This document shows, piece by piece, positions 7,101 to 13,503 of a DNA stretch of 15,969 nt. Below the pieces are notes generated by a model that did not search any database, was not told where the DNA came from, and saw only the letters and a list, made by a program, of their open reading frames with translations. The translations under genes were made by a program, and so were the position numbers. The stretch is from contig JWZX01002198.1 in NCBI GenBank assembly GCA_001275005.1, positions 1-15,969 of the forward strand, written 5' to 3'. The DNA comes from Chrysochromulina tobinii. Taxonomy: Eukaryota; Haptophyta; Prymnesiales; Chrysochromulinaceae. The number at the start of each line of letters is the position of its first letter. Position 1 is the first letter of the stretch.

Positions 7101-8796
7101 ACGGCGTGAGAGGCGCCTTGCACTTGGCCCCGATCAGCTGGGAACCCTTGATGCTCATTAGCTGCTTGGGGGACGCGAGCACATTCTTCTCGAAAATGTC
7201 CTGGAATCCCATGTTGCGCGCCGCGCGCGGCGCGCATATGTACACCTCGTCGGGCCCTGCGGCGAACGCGCCGTAGTCTCCCTCGGGGAGGATCCACACA
7301 TTTGTCTGCCCACACCTGCGGGGAGCGAGAGGTGGGGGCGCCGTGCTGAGCTCTTGCATGCAGGGCAGCTCTGCGGTCCACATTCGGCTGCCTGCACATC
7401 GTCTCCGGACGAAGCGAGTGCCCTGACGAGGGAGGCACTCAGGGGCGTCCTCAGAGGTCCTCAGAGGTCATCAGAGGCTGCCCGCACATCGTCTCCGGAC
7501 GGAGGGTCGCGGCCAGGCAGTAGATCTTCTTGTCTTTGAGAGGCGAGTCCGCAAGCACCGCGGGGAGCGGCTCGAGCAAGAGGATCTTGAGCGCCACGTA
7601 CTCCTGGTGGCCGACGCCCTCGCCCTTGTCACGATCGTGGTCCATGCACGGCTGCGCGTCCGCTTCGGAGAAGATGGAGGGCCGCTTGCCGAACGCGATG
7701 AAGTCGCCCTGCTTCAGTTGATAGAACTGCCAGCGCACGAGACGATTGGCTGATGAGGGAGGCAATCAACTGATGAGGGAGGCAATCATCATCGCACCTG
7801 CCAGCGCACGAACGAGTCGTAGTACGGGTTGTAGTCGGTCGTCAAAAAGGCGCGCCGCCAGTCCACCCCCACGCCAAGCTTGAGCAGGTCCGTCTTGCCC
7901 AGGGGCGGAAACACTTTGAGCCAATGCACCGGGTCGACAAAGGCGACGGCCTCCTCTGGCGAGAAGCCCATCGAGATTAAGATATCCCATTGCGTCATCA
8001 TCCCCCCTGTCTTGGCCTGCACCTTGGCCGCGGGCTTCTTGGCCGGAGCGCCGCCGCCGCCGCCGCCCTTCTTGTCGTCTTTGCTCGCGTCCTTCTTCGA
8101 CGCGAGCAGCGCGAGCGGGTGCTTGCCGTCTGCGGACTTTTCAAGCTTGCGACCAGGCACACCAGGGAGGCCGTCCACTATCGTGACGACCTGGAAGCCG
8201 TACTGCGAGCCGACCGTGAGCCCTTCGACCGTATGGCTGAACTGCGCACCCGGCTCCGCGCCCGTCGCATCCACCTTCGCCTTCTCGACGTACTCGCCGC
8301 TCACGCCTTCGCGCACGAGGATGGCGAAGCCGGTGAGCGGCTTTCCGCCGGTCGATGTGGGCGCCTTCCAGCCGATGGTGATCGCGCTGTTGTCCGGGTC
8401 GCTCTCGACCACCTCGGGCGGCGACGCCGGGAAGTTGGGCAGCGGCTGGCCGTACGCATCGTACTCCTTCTTCAGCTTGAACGCGGCCGCCTGGATGGGC
8501 ATGCCTGTGCAGTGGAACGCGAATGGGAAGAGCGCCTTCTTGCCGAGCATGCGCTGGTACGCGGCGGCGAACTCGGCCTTGGTGAGCGAGAACGCGTGAC
8601 CCAGGTGCAGCTTGCCGTTCATGTAAGGATACGGGAAGGTGACCATGAACTTGCCGCCGTCCCACGTGCCGGCGGGCGCGTCGACCTCAAAGGCCTTGCT
8701 GGCCTCCCACTTGGCCTGAACCCTGGTCTGCATCTCGAGCAGCTGGTCGCGTCGCGCCGTCCCCTTGGGCGCCTCTGCGGGTGCTGGAGCCGGCAT
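4134..8796 (-). CDS. Cytosolic leucyl-tRNA synthetase with an inserted FN3-like domain, seven exons
   Basis: It charges tRNA-Leu with leucine in the cytosol. The start is ATG 8796-8794. Exons on the minus strand are 8796-7798, 7726-7488, 7315-6952, 6789-6232, 6020-5823, 5733-4831 and 4637-4134, all joined by GT-AG introns in consistent frame, giving 1254 residues (eukaryotic enzymes are usually about 1050-1200). Visible in order: the ATP-binding HIGH motif as HLGH (64-67); an FN3-like insert (about 123-224); a Gly/Lys linker; FVRWQ at the end of exon 1; the editing-domain motif TLRPETM (407-413), split by intron 2; [16 protein letters not shown] (501-516), the second conserved editing motif; DQWYLKYG in exon 4; KMSKS (853-857) in exon 6; and an anticodon-binding and C-terminal region with YVAKAFPRW. 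The protein ends with a Pro/Ala-rich tail after [10 protein letters not shown]. Both catalytic motifs and the editing motifs are intact, so the enzyme should be active with proofreading. A further intron near the 3' end cannot be excluded. Confidence 0.93.
4638..4830 (-). other. Intron 6 of leucyl-tRNA synthetase (193 nt)
   Basis: The donor is AACCAG/GTGACC and the acceptor CAACTAG/GTGAGC on the minus strand, joining KPNQ to VSLYVAKAF in phase 0. The two junctions resemble each other: plus-strand 4631-4647 and 4824-4840 match at 13 of 17 positions. Nearly all of the interior is a degenerate 20-bp repeat. Confidence 0.88.
4659..4821. repeat. Degenerate 20-bp minisatellite in intron 6
   Basis: The unit is approximately ggcaatgagtggtcatcagt, repeated about seven to eight times with substitutions (gatcat for ggtcat, cacgag for aatgag) and one shortened region near 4780-4800. 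It closely resembles the 20-bp unit in intron 3 of the same gene (18 of 20 positions). Confidence 0.92.
5734..5822 (-). other. Intron 5 of leucyl-tRNA synthetase (89 nt)
   Basis: The donor is AATAAG/GTGCTC and the acceptor AATCAG/GTGGAC, phase 0, joining AVNAINK to VDMATMKQM. The last 25 bases of exon 5 are repeated at the 3' end of the intron: plus-strand 5820-5847 and 5731-5758 match at 27 of 28 positions. The offset, 89 nt, equals the intron length. Confidence 0.88.
5761..5810. repeat. 10-bp tandem repeat in intron 5
   Basis: Four perfect copies of cagggttcgt at 5761-5800 are followed by a variant copy (ctgggttcat) at 5801-5810. The array fills most of the intron between the two copies of duplicated exon sequence. 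Confidence 0.95.
6021..6231 (-). other. Intron 4 of leucyl-tRNA synthetase (211 nt)
   Basis: The donor is GAACAG/GTGGGT and the acceptor GATTGCAG/TTCCTC, phase 0, joining IPWDEQ to FLVESLSDS, which fits the family. Inside the intron, 6149-6181 is a copy of the exon 4 end with its donor (6226-6258), 31 of 33 positions identical. Splicing from the inner copy would require reading through a stop, so the outer donor is preferred. Confidence 0.88.
6031..6122. repeat. 11-bp tandem repeat in intron 4
   Basis: About eight copies of catgcactcag with substitutions (catgcactcgg, catgcacttag) and one four-base expansion near 6099. A second short repeat of aggcaatcag type lies at 6188-6220 in the same intron. 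Confidence 0.9.
6790..6951 (-). other. Intron 3 of leucyl-tRNA synthetase (162 nt)
   Basis: The donor is GTCCAG/GTGCGTGAG and the acceptor CATGCAG/GCCGAA, phase 0, joining EFYGVQ to AEWVEPYEL. Unlike the other introns I see no copy of the flanking exon inside it. About two thirds of it is a 20-bp tandem repeat. Confidence 0.87.
6811..6908. repeat. 20-bp minisatellite in intron 3
   Basis: Units of catcagaggcagtgagtggc start at 6821, 6841, 6861 and 6881, preceded by a half unit at 6811 and followed by a partial one at 6901. Variation is almost limited to aatg versus agtg. Confidence 0.95.
7316..7487 (-). other. Intron 2 of leucyl-tRNA synthetase (172 nt), inside the editing motif
   Basis: The donor is GACGAT/GTGCGG and the acceptor CCCCGCAG/GTGTGG. 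The intron splits the ATG codon of TLRPETM between its second and third bases and restores ETMCGQTNVW. The start of the intron (GTGCGGGCAG) and the start of exon 3 (GTGTGGGCAG) are nearly the same. The exon 2 end (plus 7477-7505) also has a 27-of-29 copy in mid-intron at 7387-7415. A 10-bp repeat (tcagaggtcc type) lies at 7451-7478. Confidence 0.85.
7727..7797 (-). other. Intron 1 of leucyl-tRNA synthetase (71 nt)
   Basis: The donor is CTGGCAG/GTGCGA and the acceptor CTGGCAG/TTCTAT, phase 0, joining SFVRWQ to FYQLKQGDF. The last 14 bases of exon 1 (plus 7798-7811) are repeated exactly at the 3' end of the intron (7727-7740). Between them lie two 20-bp units (7751-7770 and 7771-7790). Confidence 0.88.
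8125..8430 (-). other. FN3-like domain insert within leucyl-tRNA synthetase
   Basis: Residues 123-224 read as one fibronectin type III-like module: a PASPPEVV opening, the B-strand tryptophan in ITIGWKAP (W143), GGKPLTGF, and the late [12 protein letters not shown] containing the hallmark leucine and tyrosine (L193, Y199). It lies after [10 protein letters not shown] and before a Gly/Lys-rich linker and the AKTGG segment that normally follows closely in eukaryotic enzymes. It is in frame within exon 1 with no intron at its borders. FN3 modules usually mediate protein or glycan contacts. A role for this one, such as docking in a multi-synthetase complex, is only a guess. Confidence 0.8.
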
Positions 8797-9208
8797 CTCT
8801 TTGCTACCTGTCGGTCTGCTGTCTAACTCGTGACGCCTGCGACGACGGCGCCGTCGGTCGAGGCCTCCGAGCTCAGCCGCGTGGACCGAGAACGCGCATC
8901 AGGTGTGAAGATCATTAAGTCAGGTGTTAAGATGGATTTCGGTTCACCAGCACGACCCTACAGCTGGCATTTAGCCCCGGAACGGATCAGGCGACACTCC
9001 GTCACTCGAACCTCTGACCATGTTCTTGAGGTCCGGATTTTGTGCGTTGTGACAAGTGTGTTGAGGAACAGCAGCACTATCCGGATACCCATTAGGATCG
9101 TGAGACATGACTTGATTTGTCGACTCTTCACTTTTAGCCGTTGGGGACACAGGCGGGTGTTTCTTGTGAACGGCTGTGTTGCTTACGTGTTGTGTGTATT
9201 AACACTGA
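8797..9208. promoter_or_regulatory. Divergent intergenic region, likely bidirectional promoter
   Basis: The 412 bases lie between the start codons of the leucyl-tRNA synthetase (-) and the PDZ-like gene (+), so both promoters must be here. A direct repeat, tcaggtgtgaagat at 8899-8912 and tcaggtgttaagat at 8920-8933, has copies 21 bp apart. A ggctgtg word at 9172-9178 lies 31 bp before the + start codon. No TATA box is convincing. Confidence 0.6.
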
Positions 9209-10313
9209 ATGGCACAAATGCTGAGCCACAAAAGCGGAGAACAGCGCGAGCCCGGCCCTATTCTATGGGCCACCATGAGGGCGGAAGCTGAGGAGGCAGA
9301 GGAAGCGCGCCTTAAAGCGGCGCGACCATCGGATGCGGCTCCCATCATTGCTGCCATGCTTGCAGAGGCAGAGGCGGCGGGCCCGGATTCGGATTCGGAG
9401 TGGCCCTCGAAGTCTCTGGCCTCCACGCCTGGGATCAAAGGCATGGCCGGTTGGCGAAGCGCACGTGACGGTGCTCGCTCTTTGCTTGCCGCCGCTCGCG
9501 GTGGTATTGATGCTGGCGCGCCCTCTGCAAAAGACATGCTGAAGAAGACATTCCAGGACGTGGTGGCTTCGCGGCCTCGCCGCGCTGGCGACGATTCGCG
9601 TGCCGCCTCCCGACCGCCACTGCCGCCGCCCGAGCCCGTCGACGTTCGTAGCGCTGCCCAAGGCCTCGGAATCGACATCAGCGCCAACAACGAGGTGCTC
9701 GGCCTCGTGCCAGGCGGGCAGGCGGAGGCCGACGGAGTCCAATTGTTTTTGGGCGACAAGGTGGTCGGGATCGACGGGCAGCTGCTGGGCACGCGTCGGC
9801 TTCGGGAGGTGATACAGCTCGAGGCCCACTGATTGCGTCTGATCGCGTCTGATCGCGTCTGATCGCGTCCCTCAACAGGTGATGCAGCCCGGAAAGCCGC
9901 GCTACACGCTGCTGATCCGGCGCATCGAAGCCGTCAATGCTGCCCGCGCCGCCCACGAGGCCGCCGCGCAGCTCGCCGCGCAGCGTCCTTCAGCTCGCCG
10001 CAGCCCATTTGCTGCCGCGAACGAGTCCCTCGATGCGGCCCTCGTGAACGCCATGCTCGGCCCGCCGCTTACCGGTTCGGACCAAGCGACGGTCGTTACT
10101 GGGCTACCGCCCTTGCTGCCGAGCTTTGTGGTGCCGCTGTGCGAGGACTACGGCTATGCTGCGTGGCCGGCGCCGACGGAGCCGTCCGCGGCACCGATAC
10201 CCATACCGAGCTCGAAGGGGCGCGTGCGGGTTCGTCCCAATGCCGCAGCGCAATCCCTATCCTACTCGGCTTGGGGGGTGACGAGCGTCTCCCAGTCCGT
10301 GAGTCAAGTGTAG
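9209..10313 (+). CDS. PDZ-like domain protein, two exons
   Basis: Exon 1 is 9209-9808, exon 2 is 9879-10313 (TAG 10311-10313), joined in phase 0 to give 344 residues. The N-terminal 150 residues are Ala/Glu/Pro-rich and probably disordered. Residues 152-216 look like a PDZ domain: a GLGI carboxylate-binding-type loop (152-155), EVLGLVPGGQAEADG, GDKVVGIDG and then LREVMQPGKPRYTLLIRR. The last part is restored only by splicing, which supports the intron. The C-terminal 120 residues are Ala/Pro/Ser-rich with no known domain. PDZ domains bind C-terminal peptides, so a scaffold or adaptor role is likely, but the partner is unknown. No signal peptide or membrane segment is visible. It converges on the Lsm11-like gene 222 bp away. 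Confidence 0.78.
9809..9878 (+). other. Intron of the PDZ-like gene (70 nt) with a 10-bp repeat
   Basis: The donor is CGGGAG/GTGATA and the acceptor CAACAG/GTGATG. The junctions duplicate each other: 9807-9821 and 9877-9891 match at 13 of 15 positions. The interior at 9831-9870 is four copies of a 10-bp unit, gatcgcgtct, with two single-base variants. Removing it restores the end of the PDZ domain. Confidence 0.88.
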
Positions 10314-10535
10314 CTCTCTCAGAAGGTGGCGCAAGGCAGGCGCGGGCGGCGCCCGTCATGTGTGTTAAGTAACTCGCCGAAATGATACTCCGTCGCACCT
10401 ATCACCTCTTTTTTCGCATTTCACCTCCACGACGGGGTGGCGGGTGCTCCCCGCGCCCCCGCCACGCGTCCGCGATACGAGCCGTGCCGGGGCGCTACCC
10501 AGCTGGCGTGTGGCGACGGGGCGTTTTCGACGCAA

Positions 10536-12179
10536 CTAACTATCCGCTGCCCACGGGCACAGAGCGGCCAGGTGCTCGTCGAGATAGATGGACTGATCGG
10601 CCTCCGGTCCTCGCATTTCGATCTCAGTGGCGGCGGCGGCAGCTTGCCGTTGGTCGTCATTTGCACCCGCCTCCTCCTCCTGCTCCTCGCCATCCTCGCC
10701 CTCATCCTCATCCTCTCCCTCCTCCTCCTCGCCTTCCTCCTCCTCGCCCCACTCCTCGTCGCCCTCCTCCATTTCATCCTCGGCTGCTACAACCGCAGCC
10801 GCTGCTGCGCCATCGACGGCCACCCCCAGCTCGTACTGATCCGCGTCGAACGCTTCCGCCCCGTAAGCCCATGGTGCCCAAGGCTCAGGGGGCGCTGTAG
10901 CCGCCGCCGCTGTAGCCGCCGCCGCTGTAGCCGCCGCCGCTGTAGCAGCCGCCGCTGTAGCAGCCGCCGCTGTAGCCGCCCCCATTGTAGCCGCCGCCGG
11001 CTGCGCGCCCACCGGCGCCCAAGGACTAAGACAGTGTTCCGCGGAAGTGGAAGGTAGACAGTGAGCTGTGGAAGTGGCAGGTGCCCTAATGCCAACGGCC
11101 CCAAGGCTTTCTGCGCCCCAACGGCCCGTCGGCGTCGCCACTGTGACACCACTTGCAGATGTGCCACCAGCCGCCGCTGTGGCACCCTTTGCAGTTGTGC
11201 CTCCAGCCGCCGCTGTGGCACCATTGGCCGTTGTGCCTCCAACCGCCGCTGTGGCACCATTGGCCGTTGTGCCTCCAACCGCCGCTGTGGAATAGGTCGA
11301 CGAGCTCGGCGGAGCTCGCTGTCCAAGTGCCCGAGACGGCGCGCGATGCCACGCGTGGCTCGTGAGCGGCGCGGTGGCCGACAGGCCTGCTTGCACTGCC
11401 GCTGCCAGCCACGCCTCGGGCGGCATCGGACGGTTCCATGCTCCATGTTCCTCGGCTGTGGGAACAGGCAGGCCACGAGATCGCAGCTGAGAGCGGCGCG
11501 CGGACTCTCCCGAACGAACCCAGAGCGCGGCGGCGGCCGCTTTGGTAGTCGGCTCGGCTGGCAGCGTGCTCACGCTCACCACGCTGTCGCCCCGCAGCAG
11601 CACGTGTGCGAGGCGGCGCGAACGCCACACGCACGGGGCGCCGCCGCCGCTGCTCGCACACGTGGCCCCTGCGCCTCCCAGGCTCAGCTCGACAAACTCC
11701 TCGCGAACGTCGCGCAGGACGAGGTTGAGGTGCGCATCGTAGAGCTCGAGTCGGCCTTCCATCATCCCTCGGACTCCGTCTTCGCGGCTCACAATCACGC
11801 GGACGCGCCGCTGGCGGAGCTTGCGCAGCATGACGCTCACCCCGTCGTGGCAGTTCCTACGCCACACGTCGGCCAGCTTGGCTGGCCCGCGCGCTTTCTT
11901 GGCTTCGGGCGCTGTGCCCGCTGCTGTGGCACCCTTCTCATTCGCTGTTTTCGGCGCCAGCGCGTGCTTGCTGCCCGGGCGAAGGTGGCCCAGGTCGCCC
12001 GGATTGATTGCCGCCGCCGAGCTCTCCGGGAGCAGCCGCCGGCACTCGTTGATGTTGTTGAGCGGTCGCACGTCTGGGCAGGGTACCGGCACGTGCTCCG
12101 CAGCGAGTGCGATACAGGGGTCGAATTTCGGTGAGAGCAGATCGAGGGCAGGGTTGACGCGGGGCGGCGGCTCGCTCAT
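10536..12179 (-). CDS. Lsm11-like Sm-domain protein with Ala-rich repeats and an acidic C-terminus
   Basis: A single-exon frame starts at ATG 12179-12177, ends at TAG 10538-10536 and encodes 547 residues. The N-terminus has ALDLLSPKFDPCIAL (11-25) and PLNNINECRRLL (39-50), like the conserved segment before the Sm fold in Lsm11 of the U7 snRNP. An Sm-like domain follows: RVRVIVSREDGVRGMMEGRL, DAHLNLVL (148-155) as Sm1, and HVLLRGDSVVSV (192-203) as Sm2, separated by a long Gly-rich loop as Lsm11 proteins have. In animals Lsm11 and Lsm10 replace two Sm proteins in the U7 particle that processes histone pre-mRNA ends. The rest is low complexity: 12-residue Gly/Thr/Ala repeats, an ATAAA repeat and an acidic stretch. 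A long low-complexity tail is not typical of the family. An alternative is a divergent generic Lsm protein. Confidence 0.72.
   Translation of the reverse strand: MSEPPPRVNPALDLLSPKFDPCIALAAEHVPVPCPDVRPLNNINECRRLLPESSAAAINPGDLGHLRPGSKHALAPKTANEKGATAAGTAPEAKKARGPAKLADVWRRNCHDGVSVMLRKLRQRRVRVIVSREDGVRGMMEGRLELYDAHLNLVLRDVREEFVELSLGGAGATCASSGGGAPCVWRSRRLAHVLLRGDSVVSVSTLPAEPTTKAAAAALWVRSGESARRSQLRSRGLPVPTAEEHGAWNRPMPPEAWLAAAVQAGLSATAPLTSHAWHRAPSRALGQRAPPSSSTYSTAAVGGTTANGATAAVGGTTANGATAAAGGTTAKGATAAAGGTSASGVTVATPTGRWGAESLGAVGIRAPATSTAHCLPSTSAEHCLSPWAPVGAQPAAATMGAATAAAATAAAATAAAATAAAATAAAATAPPEPWAPWAYGAEAFDADQYELGVAVDGAAAAAVVAAEDEMEEGDEEWGEEEEGEEEEGEDEDEGEDGEEQEEEAGANDDQRQAAAAATEIEMRGPEADQSIYLDEHLAALCPWAADS
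10894..10998. repeat. 15-bp coding repeat in the Lsm11-like gene
   Basis: Seven units of gctgtagccgccgcc on the plus strand start at 10894, 10909, 10924, 10939, 10954, 10969 and 10984, with small variants. On the gene strand they encode a five-residue Ala/Thr repeat. The period keeps the frame. Confidence 0.93.
11158..11290. repeat. 36-bp coding repeat in the Lsm11-like gene
   Basis: About 3.7 units starting at 11158, 11194, 11230 and 11266 on the plus strand, each with gttgtgcctcc and ccgccgctgtggcacc. They encode a 12-residue Gly/Thr/Ala/Asn motif. The period keeps the frame, so the array is tolerated inside the protein. Confidence 0.93.
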
Positions 12180-12634
12180 TCTCGTCGTCGGCGCGAAGTT
12201 CTCGCGGCCCGCGCGCGCGGGCGTGAAAAGAGCCTCATCGCAAAGTTCAGTTCATTCAGGTTCAGAACTGAACTCATCACAAACACCCAGTGAGGGACAT
12301 TTCACAGCCAGAGTTTGAACGCCGACACCCAAGACACATCAAAGACAGCGTACTCTGAATACGTGTGTTTTCCTTGGTTTTTTTTGCGAATACCAAATAC
12401 GCCGGTCCGCGGTTCCTTGGAGTCGATTTCTGGACTCCTGTGTACTTGACCCTGTGTGAAAGCGCGCTCAGTCAGTCGGTCAGTTATATCGCGGTCCCCC
12501 CCGCGCTCACCACACTCCGTCTCAAAGGACGGCTCCGCTGCCCTCGGTCAACAAATAGACGTCAAAGATGGTTAAGTGCATAGTGGCGCGGCCACACCCG
12601 GCGCGGCCCGCCGCGGGGACGAGTCATATCCGTC
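12180..12634. other. Promoter-side intergenic region of the Lsm11-like gene
   Basis: These 455 bases separate the Lsm11-like start codon from a possible - strand terminal exon. They hold a perfect 6-bp inverted repeat gttcag-aa-ctgaac at 12260-12273 and the 36-bp element at 12300-12335. The remainder shows no recognisable gene. Confidence 0.55.
12300..12335 (-). promoter_or_regulatory. 36-bp two-part upstream element shared with the GPATCH8-like gene
   Basis: On the plus strand it reads tttcacagcca, then 12 variable bases with a common gttt, then cgacacccaagac. The same parts with identical spacing occur at 15641-15676, 29 of 36 positions matching. Here it sits 121-156 bp upstream of the Lsm11-like ATG. 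A shared transcription-factor site or core promoter is plausible; function is inferred only from position and conservation. Confidence 0.55.
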
Positions 12635-12922
12635 TTAATTATTAACAATGCAGCTGCGACAAAGGGAGCATGATTCGGCTACCCGTGTATATAGGAGTGG
12701 CATCTGCTCCGCAGTCATGTGGTACGTCGAGATAAAGTTTGCATGCGCCTGCCTCGTGGCTGCATCGCCCGTGTCCCGCACAAACATGGCCTCGAGGGTG
12801 GCCAGTAGGTGGCTGAAAGGCTGACGTAGTACACCATTTTTCTCCACGAGCCGCTGTCGTACGCCCGCGCGCAGTGGATCTGGAGGACACATGCGAAAAA
12901 TGAGCCCGCCAGCGTTGTTGAA
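12635..12922 (-). CDS. Possible terminal exon of an unidentified gene
   Basis: A 95-residue open stretch runs from a candidate acceptor (GGAATAG/TTC, at 12924-12923) to TAA 12637-12635. It contains LRQPFSHLLATLEAMFV and HANFISTYHMTAEQMPLL, which look like amphipathic helices and not random translation. I do not recognise the family. Upstream on the gene strand lies a minisatellite of the type found inside proven introns here, which supports an intron before this exon. No upstream exon could be joined with confidence, and there is no good start codon context in the exon itself (ATG 12892). Confidence 0.3.
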   Translation of the reverse strand, partial: FNNAGGLIFRMCPPDPLRAGVRQRLVEKNGVLRQPFSHLLATLEAMFVRDTGDAATRQAHANFISTYHMTAEQMPLLYTRVAESCSLCRSCIVNN

Positions 12923-12977
12923 CTATTCCTGAGTGGCGCGCGTTGATGATCGAGCACGCAAAGCGGTCTCGGTACGC

Positions 12978-13120
12978 GCCGCACCACGACAGGGCAGTCC
13001 ACGACTTCGCCGCACCACGACAGGGCAGTCCACGACTTCGCCGCACCACGACAGGGCAGTCCACGACTTCGCCGCACCACGACAGGGCACGACAGGGCAC
13101 AACAGGGCACGACAGGGCAG
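12978..13120. repeat. 31-bp then 10-bp tandem array, probably intronic
   Basis: Three full 31-bp units begin at 12978, 13009 and 13040 and a partial one at 13071; each holds gccgcaccacgacagggc followed by agtccacgacttc. The array then shortens to a 10-bp unit, gacagggcac, repeated four times at 13081-13120. The shorter unit is a piece of the longer one. It resembles the repeats inside confirmed introns of this window. Confidence 0.93.
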
Positions 13121-13503
13121 CCAGCGGCGATCACCGCGGCCACCATCCCCCTGGTCCTCTTGCCCGTCGAATTGGTGCTCGATCACGCCTCCGAGGTTGG
13201 GATCATTCACACGCCTCCTTGGGATCATTGCTGGGTGTGCCCCTGAGCGAATCGCATGTTGATCGGGTCGACCATGGGCAGGGGGGGAGGATGAGGCGAC
13301 GGCGGCGGCGGCAGAGGTGGCAAGAGCGGGACTAGGCACGGCGGACGCGGTGGCGGTGGCAGCGGCGGCGGTGGCGTTGGCGACGGCGATGGCGGTGGCG
13401 GCGATGGTGGCGGCGATGGTGGCGGCAGCAGAGGCAGTGCTGACACCTGTGGCGGTGGCGGTGCCAGCGGAGATGCAGGAGGCGTCGCTGGCGCTGCTGC
13501 TAG
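13121..13503. other. GGC/GGT-rich low-complexity tract and flank
   Basis: From about 13290 to 13490 the plus strand is dominated by imperfect GGC, GGT and GAT triplets and stays open in several frames on both strands (Gly-rich, Ala/Val-rich, or Pro-rich). No frame has a supported start, domain or splice structure. It may be coding low-complexity sequence of a neighbouring gene or a non-coding triplet repeat; I cannot decide. Confidence 0.5.

Noticed and set aside
7990-8826. Long + strand open frame of 278 codons
   Set aside because: It is antisense to exon 1 of the leucyl-tRNA synthetase, whose motifs are unambiguous; high GC keeps the opposite strand open.
10299-10322. GTGAGT near the end of the PDZ-like gene as a further donor
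   Set aside because: The only close acceptor would give a 24-nt intron, and no downstream exon is evident before the convergent gene.
11061-12134. + strand open frame of 357 codons, Arg/Cys-rich
   Set aside because: It is antisense to the Lsm11-like gene and contains translated repeats; the other strand has a real Sm-type domain.
12978-13120. 31-bp repeats as a possible CRISPR array
   Set aside because: The repeats abut with no spacers and decay to a 10-bp subunit, so this is a minisatellite.
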